NCBI RefSeq assembly: GCF_024508665.1
Contig: NZ_JANINP010000006.1
Coordinates: 310,001 to 374,000, forward strand
Source of the DNA: Sphingomonas sp.
GTDB taxonomy: Bacteria > Pseudomonadota > Alphaproteobacteria > Sphingomonadales > Sphingomonadaceae
Direction: 5' to 3'
DNA: 64,000 nucleotides
This document shows positions 7,490 to 15,683 of the stretch, one piece after another; position 1 is the stretch's first letter, and every line of letters starts with the position of its first letter. Made by a program: the position numbers and the translations under genes. The notes under the pieces were generated by a model. It saw only the letters and a program-made list of their open reading frames with translations, was not told the DNA's origin and searched no databases.

Positions 7490-8042
7490 ACCCCTTCAGC
7501 TGGAGCAGGCCGCGTCGCACGATACTCTTCATCGTGCCCAGCGGCATGTTCTTGCGTTCGGCCAGCTCGGCATAGGTCACGCCGTCGAAAAAAGCCGTGC
7601 GGATGGCGTCGCGCGAGCGCTCGTCGAGCGCGCCGAGGCAATCGTGCAGGCGCCGCGATTCTTCGTCACGCTCGGCAATCTCGCGCTGATCGGGCGACGC
7701 GTCGGCTACCATCGCGGCTTCCTCGATCGGATGCGCCGGCCGGGCCCCCCTTGCCCGCACCCAGTCGATCGCCTTGTTGCGCGCGATCGTTGCCAGCCAC
7801 GAAATCGGGCTCGCGCGGCCGGGTTCGTAGGCGCCGGCGCGCTTCCAGATCGTGAGATAGACGTCGTGCAATACATCCTCGGCAGCGCTCCGCTCTCCGC
7901 AGATACGCAAGCATATGCCGAAAAGCTTCGCCGAGGTCAGGCGATAGACATCCTGCAGCGCGGCGCGATCGTCCTGGCCGGTGCGCACCAATGCCTCGGT
8001 CAGGCGGGCGCGCGCAGCGGCGGGGTCGGTCGTTTGGCGCAC
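7473..8042 (-). CDS. ECF RNA polymerase sigma factor (SigK-like)
   Basis: A 189-residue group 4 sigma factor. Region 2 is LFGICLRICGERSAAEDVLH through AGAYEPGRASPISWLATIAR, and region 4 is ALDERSRDAIRTAFFDGVTY with a helix-turn-helix ending PLGTMKSIVRRGLLQLK. GTG 8042 must be the start, because an in-frame TAG lies four codons upstream. Followed by its anti-sigma factor and a fasciclin gene. It is divergent from the EamA transporter, with only 43 bp between. Confidence 0.92.
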   Translation of the reverse strand: MRQTTDPAAARARLTEALVRTGQDDRAALQDVYRLTSAKLFGICLRICGERSAAEDVLHDVYLTIWKRAGAYEPGRASPISWLATIARNKAIDWVRARGARPAHPIEEAAMVADASPDQREIAERDEESRRLHDCLGALDERSRDAIRTAFFDGVTYAELAERKNMPLGTMKSIVRRGLLQLKGCVDDA

Positions 8043-8085
8043 CGTGCATGACTAGACGTCCGCGACGCTACAGGCAATTAGCGCG

Positions 8086-8922
8086 ATGATGACCGCCACG
8101 CTCGCGCCGCTGTTGATGATCGCCTCCGGGTCGATCCACGCGGTGGTCAATGCGATCGTCAAGGGCGGCAAGGACAAGATGGCGTCGCGCGCGATGACCG
8201 ACGGATCGGCGGCGATCATCCTACTGCCCGCCTTACTGCTCGTGCCGCTGCCGCACGGCGCCTGGACCTGGCTCCTGGCGACCGCGCTCGTCCACGCGCT
8301 CTATCTCTACGCGCTGATCCGGGCCTATCAGGTCAGCGATTTCTCTTCGGCTTACCCCGTGCTGCGCGGTACCGCGCCACTGGTTACGGCCGCCGTGACG
8401 CTCGGATTGCTCGGCGATCACGTCTCGACCGTGAGCATCGCCGGGATTGCGCTGATCGGCATCTCGATGTTCGTCCTGGCGATCGGCCGTCACCTCAGTC
8501 GCGCGGGATTCGGCTGGGCAGTGCTGACCGGCTTCACCATCGCCGCCTATACCGTGATCGACGCGGCCGGCGTGCGGGCGGCGCCGACGCCGTTCAGCTA
8601 TATCGCCTGGATGTTCGTGACGATGGGGCTGGTTATTGTCGGCCTGTTCGCGATCCTGACGCGCGGCACCCTATTCGCCTCGATGCGCCAGCAGTGGCGA
8701 CCGGGCGCGATCGCGGGCGCGCTGTCGATCCTGACCTACGGACTTGCGCTTTATGCGCTGTCGATCGGGCCCACGGCGCCGCTCGCCGCCTTGCGCGAGA
8801 CGGGGATGGTGACGGCACTGATCATTGCCGTCGTGTTCCTGAAGGAGCGGGTGACGATCGGGCGCGGGGTGGCGGTGCTGGGGATATTGGCGGGGGCAGC
8901 GCTAATTTTGCGGGTCGCTTGA
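8086..8922 (+). CDS. EamA/DMT family transporter
   Basis: A 278-residue protein with about ten hydrophobic segments in two homologous halves, as in EamA (drug/metabolite transporter) proteins. A Pro-Val-Leu-Arg-Gly stretch (SSAYPVLRGTAPLVTA) and the C-terminal RETGMVTALIIAVVFLKERV are family hallmarks. The substrate is unknown; relatives export amino acids or metabolites. Two adjacent ATGs (8086, 8089) could serve as start. It is divergent from the ECF sigma gene and could share its control region. Confidence 0.85.
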   Translation: MMTATLAPLLMIASGSIHAVVNAIVKGGKDKMASRAMTDGSAAIILLPALLLVPLPHGAWTWLLATALVHALYLYALIRAYQVSDFSSAYPVLRGTAPLVTAAVTLGLLGDHVSTVSIAGIALIGISMFVLAIGRHLSRAGFGWAVLTGFTIAAYTVIDAAGVRAAPTPFSYIAWMFVTMGLVIVGLFAILTRGTLFASMRQQWRPGAIAGALSILTYGLALYALSIGPTAPLAALRETGMVTALIIAVVFLKERVTIGRGVAVLGILAGAALILRVA

Positions 8923-8956
8923 TGCTCGCCCCCACCACCAAGCCGCTGCGCGTCTT

Positions 8957-8989
8957 GGTCCCCCTCCCCGTAAACGGGGAGGATTTACC
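8957..8989. repeat. Solo hairpin related to the right arm of the truB insert
   Basis: GGTCCCCCTCCCCG, short loop, CGGGGAGGATTT. It matches the right arm of the truB element (56098-56126) almost base for base. Lies 3' of the EamA gene. Confidence 0.7.
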
Positions 8990-8995
8990 CCCCAC

Positions 8996-9034
8996 GAAAA
9001 AGCCCGGCCCGCATTTCTGCGGACCGGGCTCTTT
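8996..9034 (-). terminator. Rho-independent terminator of the cold-shock gene
   Basis: An 11-of-12 paired GC-rich stem (9030-9019 with 9012-9001) with a six-base loop, followed on the minus strand by TTTTT. It lies 24 bp after the stop of the cold-shock gene. The best intrinsic terminator in the window. Confidence 0.88.
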
Positions 9035-9057
9035 TCAAAGCAGAACCGGATCGGGTG

Positions 9058-9846
9058 TCAGATCGACGTCAGGTTCACCGCGGCGTACTTGCCACGACGA
9101 TTGTCGACTTCGAGCTCGAACTCGAGCCGATCGCCTTCGTTCAGGCTGGTCATGCCGGCGCGCTCTACCGCCGAGATGTGGACGAACGCGTCGGGCTGGC
9201 CGTCGTCGCGCTGAATGAAGCCGAAGCCCTTCATCGCGTTGAAGAACTTGACCGTGCCGGTCGCCTTCTCGCCGGTCAGCTCGCGGCCACCGCCGCCAGC
9301 GCCACCACGCGGGCCGGCATCGCGGTCACGCGGCGGGCCGCGGTCGGTCACCGGCATCGGCTCGCCTTCGATCTTGAGGTCGGTCGCCGAAATGCGGCCG
9401 CCGCGATCGACGAGCGTGAAAGCCAGCGGCTGACCCTCGGCCAAGCCGGTCAGGCCGGCCTGCTCGACCGCGCTGATGTGGACGAACACGTCCTCGCCGC
9501 CATCGTCACGAACGACGAAGCCGAAGCCCTTTTGTCCGTTGAAAAACTTTACGACGCCGGTGCCTTCGCCGACGACCTGCGGGGGCATACCGCCACCGCC
9601 GCCGCCACGGAACCCGCCGCCACCGCCGCCGCCGCCGCGGAAGCCACCACCGCCGCCGCCGCCGAAGCCGCCACCGCCGCCGCGATATCCACCGCCGCCG
9701 CCATAGCTGCTACCGCCGCCGAAGCCGCCGCCACCAAAGCCACCGCCGCCGAAATCTCCGCCGCCAAAATCGTCACCGCCGAAATTGTCGCGCTTGTCAC
9801 GGCCGCGACCACCACGATTGCCACGGCCACCTTTATCGAAACTCAT
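9058..9846 (-). CDS. Double cold-shock-domain protein with Gly-rich N-terminal region
   Basis: About 262 residues from ATG 9846 (MSFDKGGRGNRGG). Residues about 1-86 are almost pure Gly with Phe, Tyr, Arg and Asp (GGGF, FRGGG, RGG-like repeats). Two cold-shock domains follow, at about 93-158 and 193-262, each with RNP1 KGFGF and RNP2 FVHISA. They bind single-stranded RNA or DNA and act as RNA chaperones. Tandem CSD proteins are common in alphaproteobacteria; the long low-complexity leader recalls eukaryotic RGG/GRP proteins. Intrinsic terminator downstream. The 208-bp upstream gap is shared with terC. Confidence 0.9.
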   Translation of the reverse strand: MSFDKGGRGNRGGRGRDKRDNFGGDDFGGGDFGGGGFGGGGFGGGSSYGGGGGYRGGGGGFGGGGGGGFRGGGGGGGGFRGGGGGGMPPQVVGEGTGVVKFFNGQKGFGFVVRDDGGEDVFVHISAVEQAGLTGLAEGQPLAFTLVDRGGRISATDLKIEGEPMPVTDRGPPRDRDAGPRGGAGGGGRELTGEKATGTVKFFNAMKGFGFIQRDDGQPDAFVHISAVERAGMTSLNEGDRLEFELEVDNRRGKYAAVNLTSI

Positions 9847-9965
9847 GCCCTGTTCGTCTTTCCGGTTCGCCCCGTAACACATTCAAGAACCAACACGTCG
9901 GACGACGGACGCAGGCCTTCGGGCGCAAACCAATAGCGCCTTATTGTGTGTCTTAACCCAAAATC

Positions 9966-10033
9966 GGCCACGCCGCGAACAAAATCGTCCGCATTCCTGC
10001 CCTTGTCGTCGCGATACTTGCGCAGGCGTGGCC
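9966..10033 (+). promoter_or_regulatory. Inverted repeat in the csp-terC intergenic region
   Basis: GGCCACGCC (9966-9974) and GGCGTGGCC (10025-10033) are perfect 9-bp complements, 50 bp apart, ending 21 bp before terC. They could fold the terC leader. terC-type genes are often under a Mn2+ (yybP-ykoY) riboswitch, but I do not recognise that riboswitch's conserved internal loops here. Confidence 0.3.
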
Positions 10034-10054
10034 AAGACGGCACAGCCGTGACCT

Positions 10055-10852
10055 ATGCCAGTCATCGAACTTCTCGCCAGTCCGGCGGCCTGGGCCGCCC
10101 TGTTGACGCTGATCGTCATGGAGGTCGTGCTCGGAATCGACAATTTGGTCTTCGTCGCGATCCTGTCGAACAAGCTGCCTGAGGCGGACCGTGCCCGCAC
10201 GCGGCGAATCGGTATCGGGCTCGCGCTCGTGATGCGCCTGTTGCTGCTCACCACGATCAGCTGGATCGTCGGCATGACCGCGCCCGTGATCGATCTCGGA
10301 CTGACCGGGGCGGCCGACGCACACGGCAATCCCAGTTTCGAAACGGCCTTCTCGATTCGCGATCTCATCCTGATCGCCGGCGGCCTGTTCCTGCTCTACA
10401 AGGCCACGACCGAAATTCATCACAGCGTCGATCCGGCCGAATCGGACTCGCCGCTCGACAAGACCAACAGCCAGAAGTCGCTCGGTTTCGCCGCCGCGAT
10501 CGCCCAGATTCTGATGCTCGACCTGGTCTTCTCGATCGATTCGATCCTGACCGCGGTCGGCATGACCGATGAATTGCCGATCATGATCGTCGCCGTGGTC
10601 GTCGCGGTCGGGGTGATGCTGATCGCCGCCGACCCATTGTCGAACTTCATCGCGAAGAACCCCACCGTTGTGATGCTCGCCCTCGGCTTCCTCCTGATGA
10701 TCGGCCTCGTCCTGATCGCCGACGGTTTCGGCGTCCATGTCCCCAAGGGCTATGTCTATACTGCCATGGCCTTCTCCGCCGGGGTGGAGATCCTCAATAT
10801 CTGGAGCCGCAAGGCACGCGAACGGCGGGGCGGAAACGGCGCGGCGCACTGA
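10055..10852 (+). CDS. TerC family integral membrane protein
   Basis: A 265-residue protein with about seven membrane segments. It carries the TerC signature acidic residues in membrane helices: [16 protein letters not shown] near the N-terminus and [17 protein letters not shown] in the second half. Members export Mn2+ or help metallate exported proteins (Alx, MeeF/MeeY), and others belong to tellurite resistance clusters. No other ter genes are nearby, so a metal-homeostasis role is more likely. A structured leader may precede it. Confidence 0.9.
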   Translation: MPVIELLASPAAWAALLTLIVMEVVLGIDNLVFVAILSNKLPEADRARTRRIGIGLALVMRLLLLTTISWIVGMTAPVIDLGLTGAADAHGNPSFETAFSIRDLILIAGGLFLLYKATTEIHHSVDPAESDSPLDKTNSQKSLGFAAAIAQILMLDLVFSIDSILTAVGMTDELPIMIVAVVVAVGVMLIAADPLSNFIAKNPTVVMLALGFLLMIGLVLIADGFGVHVPKGYVYTAMAFSAGVEILNIWSRKARERRGGNGAAH

Positions 10853-10909
10853 ACGCCGCATCTCCTCCGACCATTGAGCGTTGGGCCCGGAAGGGCTAGG
10901 CGCAGTCGG

Positions 10910-11530
10910 ATGACCGTATACCTTCACGAGGAAGACCTCCCCGCCGGGCTGTTCGCCCCCGGCGCCGCGATCGCCGTCGATACCGAGACGATGGGGCTGA
11001 TCACGCCGCGCGACCGGCTCTGCCTGGTGCAATTGTCCGATGGCGGACCCGACGAGCATCTCGTCCGCTTCGGCCCTGGCAGCGACTATGCCGCGCCCAA
11101 TCTGAAAGCACTGCTCGCCGATCCGGCGCGGAAGAAACTGTATCATTTCGCGCGCTTCGATCTCGCCGCGATCAAACATTATCTCGGTGTCACCGCTGGC
11201 CCGGTCTATTGTACCAAGACCGCCTCGCGGCTGGTCCGCACCTATACCGACCGCCATGGGCTGAAGGAATTGGTCCGCGAACTGCTCGGTCAGGACATTT
11301 CGAAACAGCAGCAATCGTCCGATTGGGGCGGACCCGAACTGAGCGACGCGCAAAAGGACTATGCCGCGTCCGACGTGCGCTATCTGCATCGCCTGCGCGA
11401 CGAACTCGACCGCCGCCTGGTGCGCGAAAATCGCGCCGAGCTGGCGCAGGCCTGTTTCGACTTCCTGCCGTGGCGCGCCGAGCTCGATCTCGCTGGCTGG
11501 CCCGAGATCGACATCTTCGCCCATGTCTGA
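10910..11530 (+). CDS. RNase D-like 3'-5' exonuclease
   Basis: A 206-residue DEDDy exonuclease from ATG 10910 (MTVYLHEEDLP). The motifs are IAVDTETMGL (Exo I), FARFDLAAI (Exo II) and YAASDVRYLHRL (Exo III, with the Tyr). It has no HRDC domain, so it is shorter than E. coli RNase D and matches the short alphaproteobacterial form that sits before lptC. Expected to trim structured RNA 3' ends. Its stop overlaps the lptC start by eight bases. An alternative start at 10874 would add 12 dissimilar residues. Confidence 0.88.
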   Translation: MTVYLHEEDLPAGLFAPGAAIAVDTETMGLITPRDRLCLVQLSDGGPDEHLVRFGPGSDYAAPNLKALLADPARKKLYHFARFDLAAIKHYLGVTAGPVYCTKTASRLVRTYTDRHGLKELVRELLGQDISKQQQSSDWGGPELSDAQKDYAASDVRYLHRLRDELDRRLVRENRAELAQACFDFLPWRAELDLAGWPEIDIFAHV

Positions 11531-12167
11531 GGTCGCGCTCCGGATGCGGTCCGAGCGCCAGCGCTGGGCGGCGCCGGGGAGCGGGCACGACACGTTGATC
11601 GCGATCCTGCGGGTCGTCCTGCCGTCGGCGGTCGGCGTGGTCGCCGCGCTGATGGTGTTCTTGCCGCTGACCGCCGGCGGCGACGTCAGTTTCGTACTCG
11701 ATCGCAACAAGGTGGAAATCACCAAGGAACGCCTGCGCGTTCAGTCGGCGACCTATCGCGGTCAGGACGACAAGGGCCAGCCCTTCACCTTGACGGCCCA
11801 GTCGGCGGTGCAGCACGACGCCAGCCAGCCGATCGTCGAGATCGACCGCATGATGGGCGACATCTCGCTCTCGGACGGCCCCGGCAAGCTCGTGGCGCCA
11901 AAAGGCAATTACAATCTGAAGAACCAGCAGGTCGACGTGTCGGGGCCGATCACCTTCACCGGTCCCAAGGGCTATAGTCTTCAGAGCCAAGCGGCGACGG
12001 TCGATTTGCGCAAGCGCACGATGCAGGGCACGGGCGGCGTTTCCGGCACCTTGCCGCAAGGCAATTTCAACGCCGATACGATGGACGCCGACCTCGAGAA
12101 TCGCGTGGTGAAGCTCAACGGGCGCGCGACCATGCACTTCAGCGGCAGGGCCAAAGGCAACCGATAA
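11523..12167 (+). CDS. lptC: LPS export periplasmic anchor LptC
   Basis: A 214-residue protein: short cytoplasmic N-terminus, one membrane segment (VVLPSAVGVVAALMVFLPL, about 33-51), then a periplasmic beta-jellyroll domain (ITKERLRVQSATYRGQDDKG to MDADLENRVVKLNGRATMHF). LptC receives LPS from LptB2FG and hands it to LptA. Its start overlaps the RNase D-like gene. In related genomes lptA (OstA) normally comes next; here only 146 bp separate lptC from lptB, too little for lptA. Confidence 0.88.
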   Translation: MSEVALRMRSERQRWAAPGSGHDTLIAILRVVLPSAVGVVAALMVFLPLTAGGDVSFVLDRNKVEITKERLRVQSATYRGQDDKGQPFTLTAQSAVQHDASQPIVEIDRMMGDISLSDGPGKLVAPKGNYNLKNQQVDVSGPITFTGPKGYSLQSQAATVDLRKRTMQGTGGVSGTLPQGNFNADTMDADLENRVVKLNGRATMHFSGRAKGNR

Positions 12168-12222
12168 CCGGATTTTTTGGCATATCCGCCGCGCGCGCGC
12201 TTGTTCGCGGCAAAGTGCCGGT

Positions 12223-12245
12223 GCATGGCGCGCGGTACGCCATGC
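12223..12245. other. Hairpin in the lptC-lptB gap
   Basis: An 8-bp perfect inverted repeat GCATGGCG...CGCCATGC with a seven-base loop. The gap 12168-12313 otherwise holds no coding frame long enough for lptA; a T run near 12172 follows the lptC stop. Confidence 0.5.
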
Positions 12246-12313
12246 ATGAAGCTTGCCAATTGCTCGCGCGATAACCATTCAGTAACCAAGAGGCGGGCAC
12301 TCAGGGAGCCGAT

Positions 12314-13090
12314 ATGAACGACGCCGTGACCCTGGACGAAATTGCGCCGATCGCCGAGACCCCGGTAATGCGCGGCCTGTCGGTCGTGTCGATCGCCAAA
12401 TCCTACGACAAACGCGTCGTGCTGACCGACGTATCGCTGTCGGTCGGGCCGGGCGAAGTGATCGGCCTGTTGGGCCCCAACGGAGCCGGCAAGACCACGT
12501 GCTTCTATTCGGTGATGGGATTGGTGAAGCCCGATTCGGGTCGCATCATGCTCGACGGCGACGACATCACCGGGTTGCCGATGTACCGCCGCGCGATTCT
12601 CGGGCTGGGCTATCTGCCGCAGGAAACCTCGATCTTTCGCGGACTGTCGGTCGAAAAGAACATCCTCGCCGTGCTCGAACTCGCCGAGCCGGACAAAGCG
12701 GCGCGCGAACGCCGGCTCGACCAGTTGCTCGACGAATTCGGCCTGACCCGGCTGCGCGACGCGCCGGCCATGGCCTTGTCGGGCGGCGAGCGCCGTCGCG
12801 CCGAGATCGCGCGGGCGCTCGCGGCCAATCCCTCGATCATGCTGTTGGACGAACCGTTCGCCGGGATCGACCCGTTGTCGATCTCCGACATTCGCGATCT
12901 GATCGTCGAACTGAAGAAGCGCGGCATCGGCGTGCTGATCACCGACCATAACGTTCGCGAGACGCTCGATATCGTCGATCGCGGCTATATCATCTATGAC
13001 GGCCGGGTGCTGTTCGCGGGCTCGCCAGAAGAACTCGTCGCGGACGAGAATGTCCGCCGGCTCTATCTTGGTGAGAGCTTCACGCTGTAG
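12314..13090 (+). CDS. lptB: LPS export ABC transporter ATPase LptB
   Basis: A 258-residue ABC ATPase. Walker A GPNGAGKTTCFY, signature LSGGERRRAEIARAL, Walker B IMLLDEPFAGIDP and the switch His (ITDHNVRETL) are all present, as are the LptB-typical YLPQETSIFRGLSVEKNI and the C-terminal VRRLYLGESFTL. It powers LPS extraction from the inner membrane with LptF and LptG, which are not in this window. The N-terminal about 20 residues extend beyond E. coli LptB. Followed by a palindromic repeat and rpoN. Confidence 0.95.
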   Translation: MNDAVTLDEIAPIAETPVMRGLSVVSIAKSYDKRVVLTDVSLSVGPGEVIGLLGPNGAGKTTCFYSVMGLVKPDSGRIMLDGDDITGLPMYRRAILGLGYLPQETSIFRGLSVEKNILAVLELAEPDKAARERRLDQLLDEFGLTRLRDAPAMALSGGERRRAEIARALAANPSIMLLDEPFAGIDPLSISDIRDLIVELKKRGIGVLITDHNVRETLDIVDRGYIIYDGRVLFAGSPEELVADENVRRLYLGESFTL

Positions 13091-13115
13091 GACGATGACG
13101 AGCCCATCTCCCACT

Positions 13116-13196
13116 CGTCGCCCCGGCGCAGGCCGGGGCCGCTGGCGGAAAAAGGACCTCGATTTCAGAGCGGCCCCGGTCTGCGCCGGGGCGACG
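13116..13196. repeat. Dual-hairpin palindromic repeat, CGTCGCCCCGG type, copy 1
   Basis: Two 28-bp arms (13116-13143, 13169-13196) are inverse complements at 27 of 28 positions around a 25-bp spacer. Each arm also folds on itself (CCCCGGC-loop-GCCGGGG). It lies between lptB and rpoN. The partner copy is at 43036-43120, whose arms differ by a compensated base change. Confidence 0.85.
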
Positions 13197-13207
13197 GAAA
13201 AGCAGCC

Positions 13208-14710
13208 ATGAGTCTCGCGCCTCGCCTTGATCTTCGGCAGTCGCAATCGCTGGTGATGACGCCGCAGTTGCAGCAGGCGATCCGCCTGCTCGCGCTGTCC
13301 AATCTCGAAGTCGAGACCTTCATCGCCGAGGAAATCGAGCGCAACCCGTTGCTCGACAGTTCGAGCGCGGGCAGCGACGATGACGGCCCGGTCATCGAAC
13401 GCGAGGCGCCGGTCGCGACAGGCGACGAGCCGGCGAGCGCCGATGCCCTGTTGAAGGGCGAGAGCGGCGGCGAAGCCTCGCTCGACGTCGATTTCGCGGC
13501 GGAAAGCTTCCACCACGACTCGCCGTCGGACCAGGCCGGGATGGACGGATCGCTCGGCCTCAACGGCGGCGCATCCGGCGGCGCGAGCGAGGATGGGCCC
13601 GATCTCGACGCCTTTGCCGATACCAGCCTCAGCCTCGCCGATCATTTGCTGCAACAGGCGGGCGAGGTGCTGTCGGGCGCCGATATGTTCGTCGCGCAGC
13701 ATCTGATCGACCTGATCGACGAGGCCGGATATCTGACCACGCCGTTGCTCGACATCGCCAACCGGCTCGGCGTGCCGCTGGTCCATGTCGAAACCGTGCT
13801 CAAGACGATCCAGACGTTCGATCCGACGGGGGTCGGCGCGCGCGACCTCGCCGAATGCCTCGCGCTCCAGGCCAAGGAAGCCGATCGCTACGATCCGTGC
13901 ATGGCGCGGCTGATCGACAATCTCGACCTCGTCGCGCGCGGCGAGATGTCGCGGCTCAAGCGGATCTGCGACGTCGACGACGAAGATCTCGCTGACATGA
14001 TCCGCGAGCTGCGCAATTACGATCCAAAACCCGGATGCCGGTTCGGCGGAGAGCCGATGCAGGCGGTCGTCCCCGATCTGTACGTCGCGCGCGCCAAGCA
14101 GGGATGGGCGATCGAGATCAATGCGGCGACCTTGCCCAAGGTGCTCGTCAACCGCTCTTATTATGTCGAATTGTCCTCGGGCCCGCAGGACAAGACCTCC
14201 AAGGCGTGGCTCAGCGAGATGCTCGCCAGCGCCAATTGGCTGGTCAAGGCGCTCGACCAGCGCCAGCGCACGATCATCAAGGTCGCGAGCGAGATCGTGA
14301 AGCAGCAGGAGGCGTTCTTCCTGCACGGCGTCGCGCACCTGAAGCCGATGACCCTGAAACAGGTCGCCGATGCGATCGAGATGCACGAATCGACTGTCAG
14401 CCGTGTGACCTCGAACAAATATCTCAGCTGTGCGCGCGGGCTGTTCGAGCTCAAATATTTCTTCACCTCGGCGATCCAGGCAGCCGATGGCGGTGACGCG
14501 GTGTCGGCGCAAGCAGTCAAATCGGCGATCCGCACGCTCATTTCGGCGGAGAGCCCCAAGGCGATCCTGTCCGACGACACGTTGGTCGACATGCTCAACG
14601 CCAAGGGTTTCGACATCGCGCGACGGACGGTCGCCAAATATCGCGAATCGATGGGGATCGGCAGTTCGGTGCAGCGCCGTCGTCAAAAGGCGCTGGAGGG
14701 AGTCGGCTAG
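13208..14710 (+). CDS. rpoN: RNA polymerase sigma-54 factor
   Basis: A 500-residue sigma-54. The Gln-rich activator-interacting region I is at the N-terminus (LDLRQSQSLVMTPQLQQAIR). An acidic, variable region II covers about 55-140. The core-binding domain follows, then the DNA-binding helix-turn-helix (TLKQVADAIEMHESTVSRVT) and the C-terminal RpoN box ARRTVAKYRESMGI, which recognises the -24 element. It needs AAA+ activators. In many alphaproteobacteria raiA/hpf and ptsN follow; here they do not. Preceded by a palindromic repeat rather than an obvious promoter. Confidence 0.95.
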   Translation: MSLAPRLDLRQSQSLVMTPQLQQAIRLLALSNLEVETFIAEEIERNPLLDSSSAGSDDDGPVIEREAPVATGDEPASADALLKGESGGEASLDVDFAAESFHHDSPSDQAGMDGSLGLNGGASGGASEDGPDLDAFADTSLSLADHLLQQAGEVLSGADMFVAQHLIDLIDEAGYLTTPLLDIANRLGVPLVHVETVLKTIQTFDPTGVGARDLAECLALQAKEADRYDPCMARLIDNLDLVARGEMSRLKRICDVDDEDLADMIRELRNYDPKPGCRFGGEPMQAVVPDLYVARAKQGWAIEINAATLPKVLVNRSYYVELSSGPQDKTSKAWLSEMLASANWLVKALDQRQRTIIKVASEIVKQQEAFFLHGVAHLKPMTLKQVADAIEMHESTVSRVTSNKYLSCARGLFELKYFFTSAIQAADGGDAVSAQAVKSAIRTLISAESPKAILSDDTLVDMLNAKGFDIARRTVAKYRESMGIGSSVQRRRQKALEGVG

Positions 14711-14815
14711 AGCCTTTTCAGCGGCGCTGCCTCGACGTCGCAGATGATGTCAGCTCCGCTGAGACCCAGCCTGGTTTTTTACCGTTCGGCAAAACATTCG
14801 CTCTAACCCAAGAGC

Positions 14816-15205
14816 ATGGCTGCACATTTCACCGTCCGGGCCGAGCCCTCGCGCGATCTGATTCGCATCACCATGTCGGGCTTCTTCAGCCCCGACGACA
14901 TACAGGCGTTCCGCGATGCGCGCGCGGTGGAACATGCCCGACTGACCTGCGGGCCCAATCAGCATGTCACACTCAACGACGTGAGCGCGATGAAGGTACA
15001 GGCGCAGGACGTCGTCGCCGCCTTCCAGAACCTTCTCGCCGATCCCGCCTACAGGTCGCGCAAGCTCGCCTTCGTCGTCGACCGCACCCTTGCGCGCAGC
15101 CAATTGATGCGCGCGCTCAATGGGCGCAGCGCGAAATGCTTCGAAAATCGGGTTGAGGCCGAGCAATGGCTGTTCGCGCACGATCCGGAGATGGTGGCGG
15201 CTTGA
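14816..15205 (+). CDS. STAS/SpoIIAA-like small protein
   Basis: A 129-residue soluble alpha/beta protein (MAAHFTVRAEPSRDLIRITM to WLFAHDPEMVAA). The pattern of an N-terminal strand pair, FSPDDIQAFRDARAVEHA and KLAFVVDRTLARSQLMRAL, followed by an NRVEAEQWL-type end (the A-x-x-W-L ending common in this group) fits the SpoIIAA/SEC14-like fold. No catalytic motif. Function unknown. A T6 run in the 106-bp gap upstream (14774-14779) may mark the end of rpoN transcription. Confidence 0.6.
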   Translation: MAAHFTVRAEPSRDLIRITMSGFFSPDDIQAFRDARAVEHARLTCGPNQHVTLNDVSAMKVQAQDVVAAFQNLLADPAYRSRKLAFVVDRTLARSQLMRALNGRSAKCFENRVEAEQWLFAHDPEMVAA

Positions 15206-15380
15206 CGCGTTTTCCTTTTTTCCGGGTCACCGCGGCGTAAGGCGCTTTCTCCGCCCCGTGCACAATCTACCCTTGCCGCAAGCGGACACGGGTTCGATAT
15301 TTTTCCTTGTTTTATAATACTTTCGATAGTTCCCCTCGGTTTAAAAATGCGTTAGCTTCCCGACCAAGGGAGAGGGCGTC

Positions 15381-15683
15381 ATGATCATCGTCACCGGCAG
15401 CGTCACCGCGAAAGACGGGCAGTTCGAGGCGTTGCGTGACGCCTGTCTCGCACATGTCCACCGTTCGCGGACCGAGGATGGCTGCATCAGCCATGCGGTT
15501 CATATCGATGTAGAAAACCCACTCCGACTGGTGTTCTTCGAAGAATGGCGCGACCTGCCCACGCTGCAGGAACATTTCGTCACCCCTGGGACCGCCAAGT
15601 TCATGGGAGCGGTGCGCGAGCACGCTGCGTCGAGCGAAAAGATCACCACCTACAGCGCGCAAAAGGCCCCGCCTCAGGAATAG
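15381..15683 (+). CDS. Antibiotic biosynthesis monooxygenase (YgiN-like) family protein
   Basis: A 100-residue ferredoxin-like ABM domain protein: MIIVTGSVTAKDGQFEALRD, DGCISHAVHIDVENP, FFEEWRDLPTLQEHF and the C-terminal KITTYSAQ. Members act as quinol monooxygenases or bind small aromatics. The start has a GGGAGAGGG ribosome site. The region 15205-15380 upstream is unusually AT-rich, with a perfect -10 TATAAT at 15313-15318; no matching -35 is evident. The gene converges on DUF899, with a 10-bp overlap of their 3' ends. Confidence 0.82.
   Translation: MIIVTGSVTAKDGQFEALRDACLAHVHRSRTEDGCISHAVHIDVENPLRLVFFEEWRDLPTLQEHFVTPGTAKFMGAVREHAASSEKITTYSAQKAPPQE

Noticed and set aside
9847..10054. Mn2+ riboswitch (yybP-ykoY) ahead of terC
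   Set aside because: Only one 9-bp inverted repeat is visible; the conserved loop sequences of that riboswitch are not recognisable.
13208..14710. Sigma-54 promoters (-24/-12) elsewhere in the window
   Set aside because: I looked for TGGCAC-N5-TTGC-type pairs upstream of genes and found none with the right spacing.
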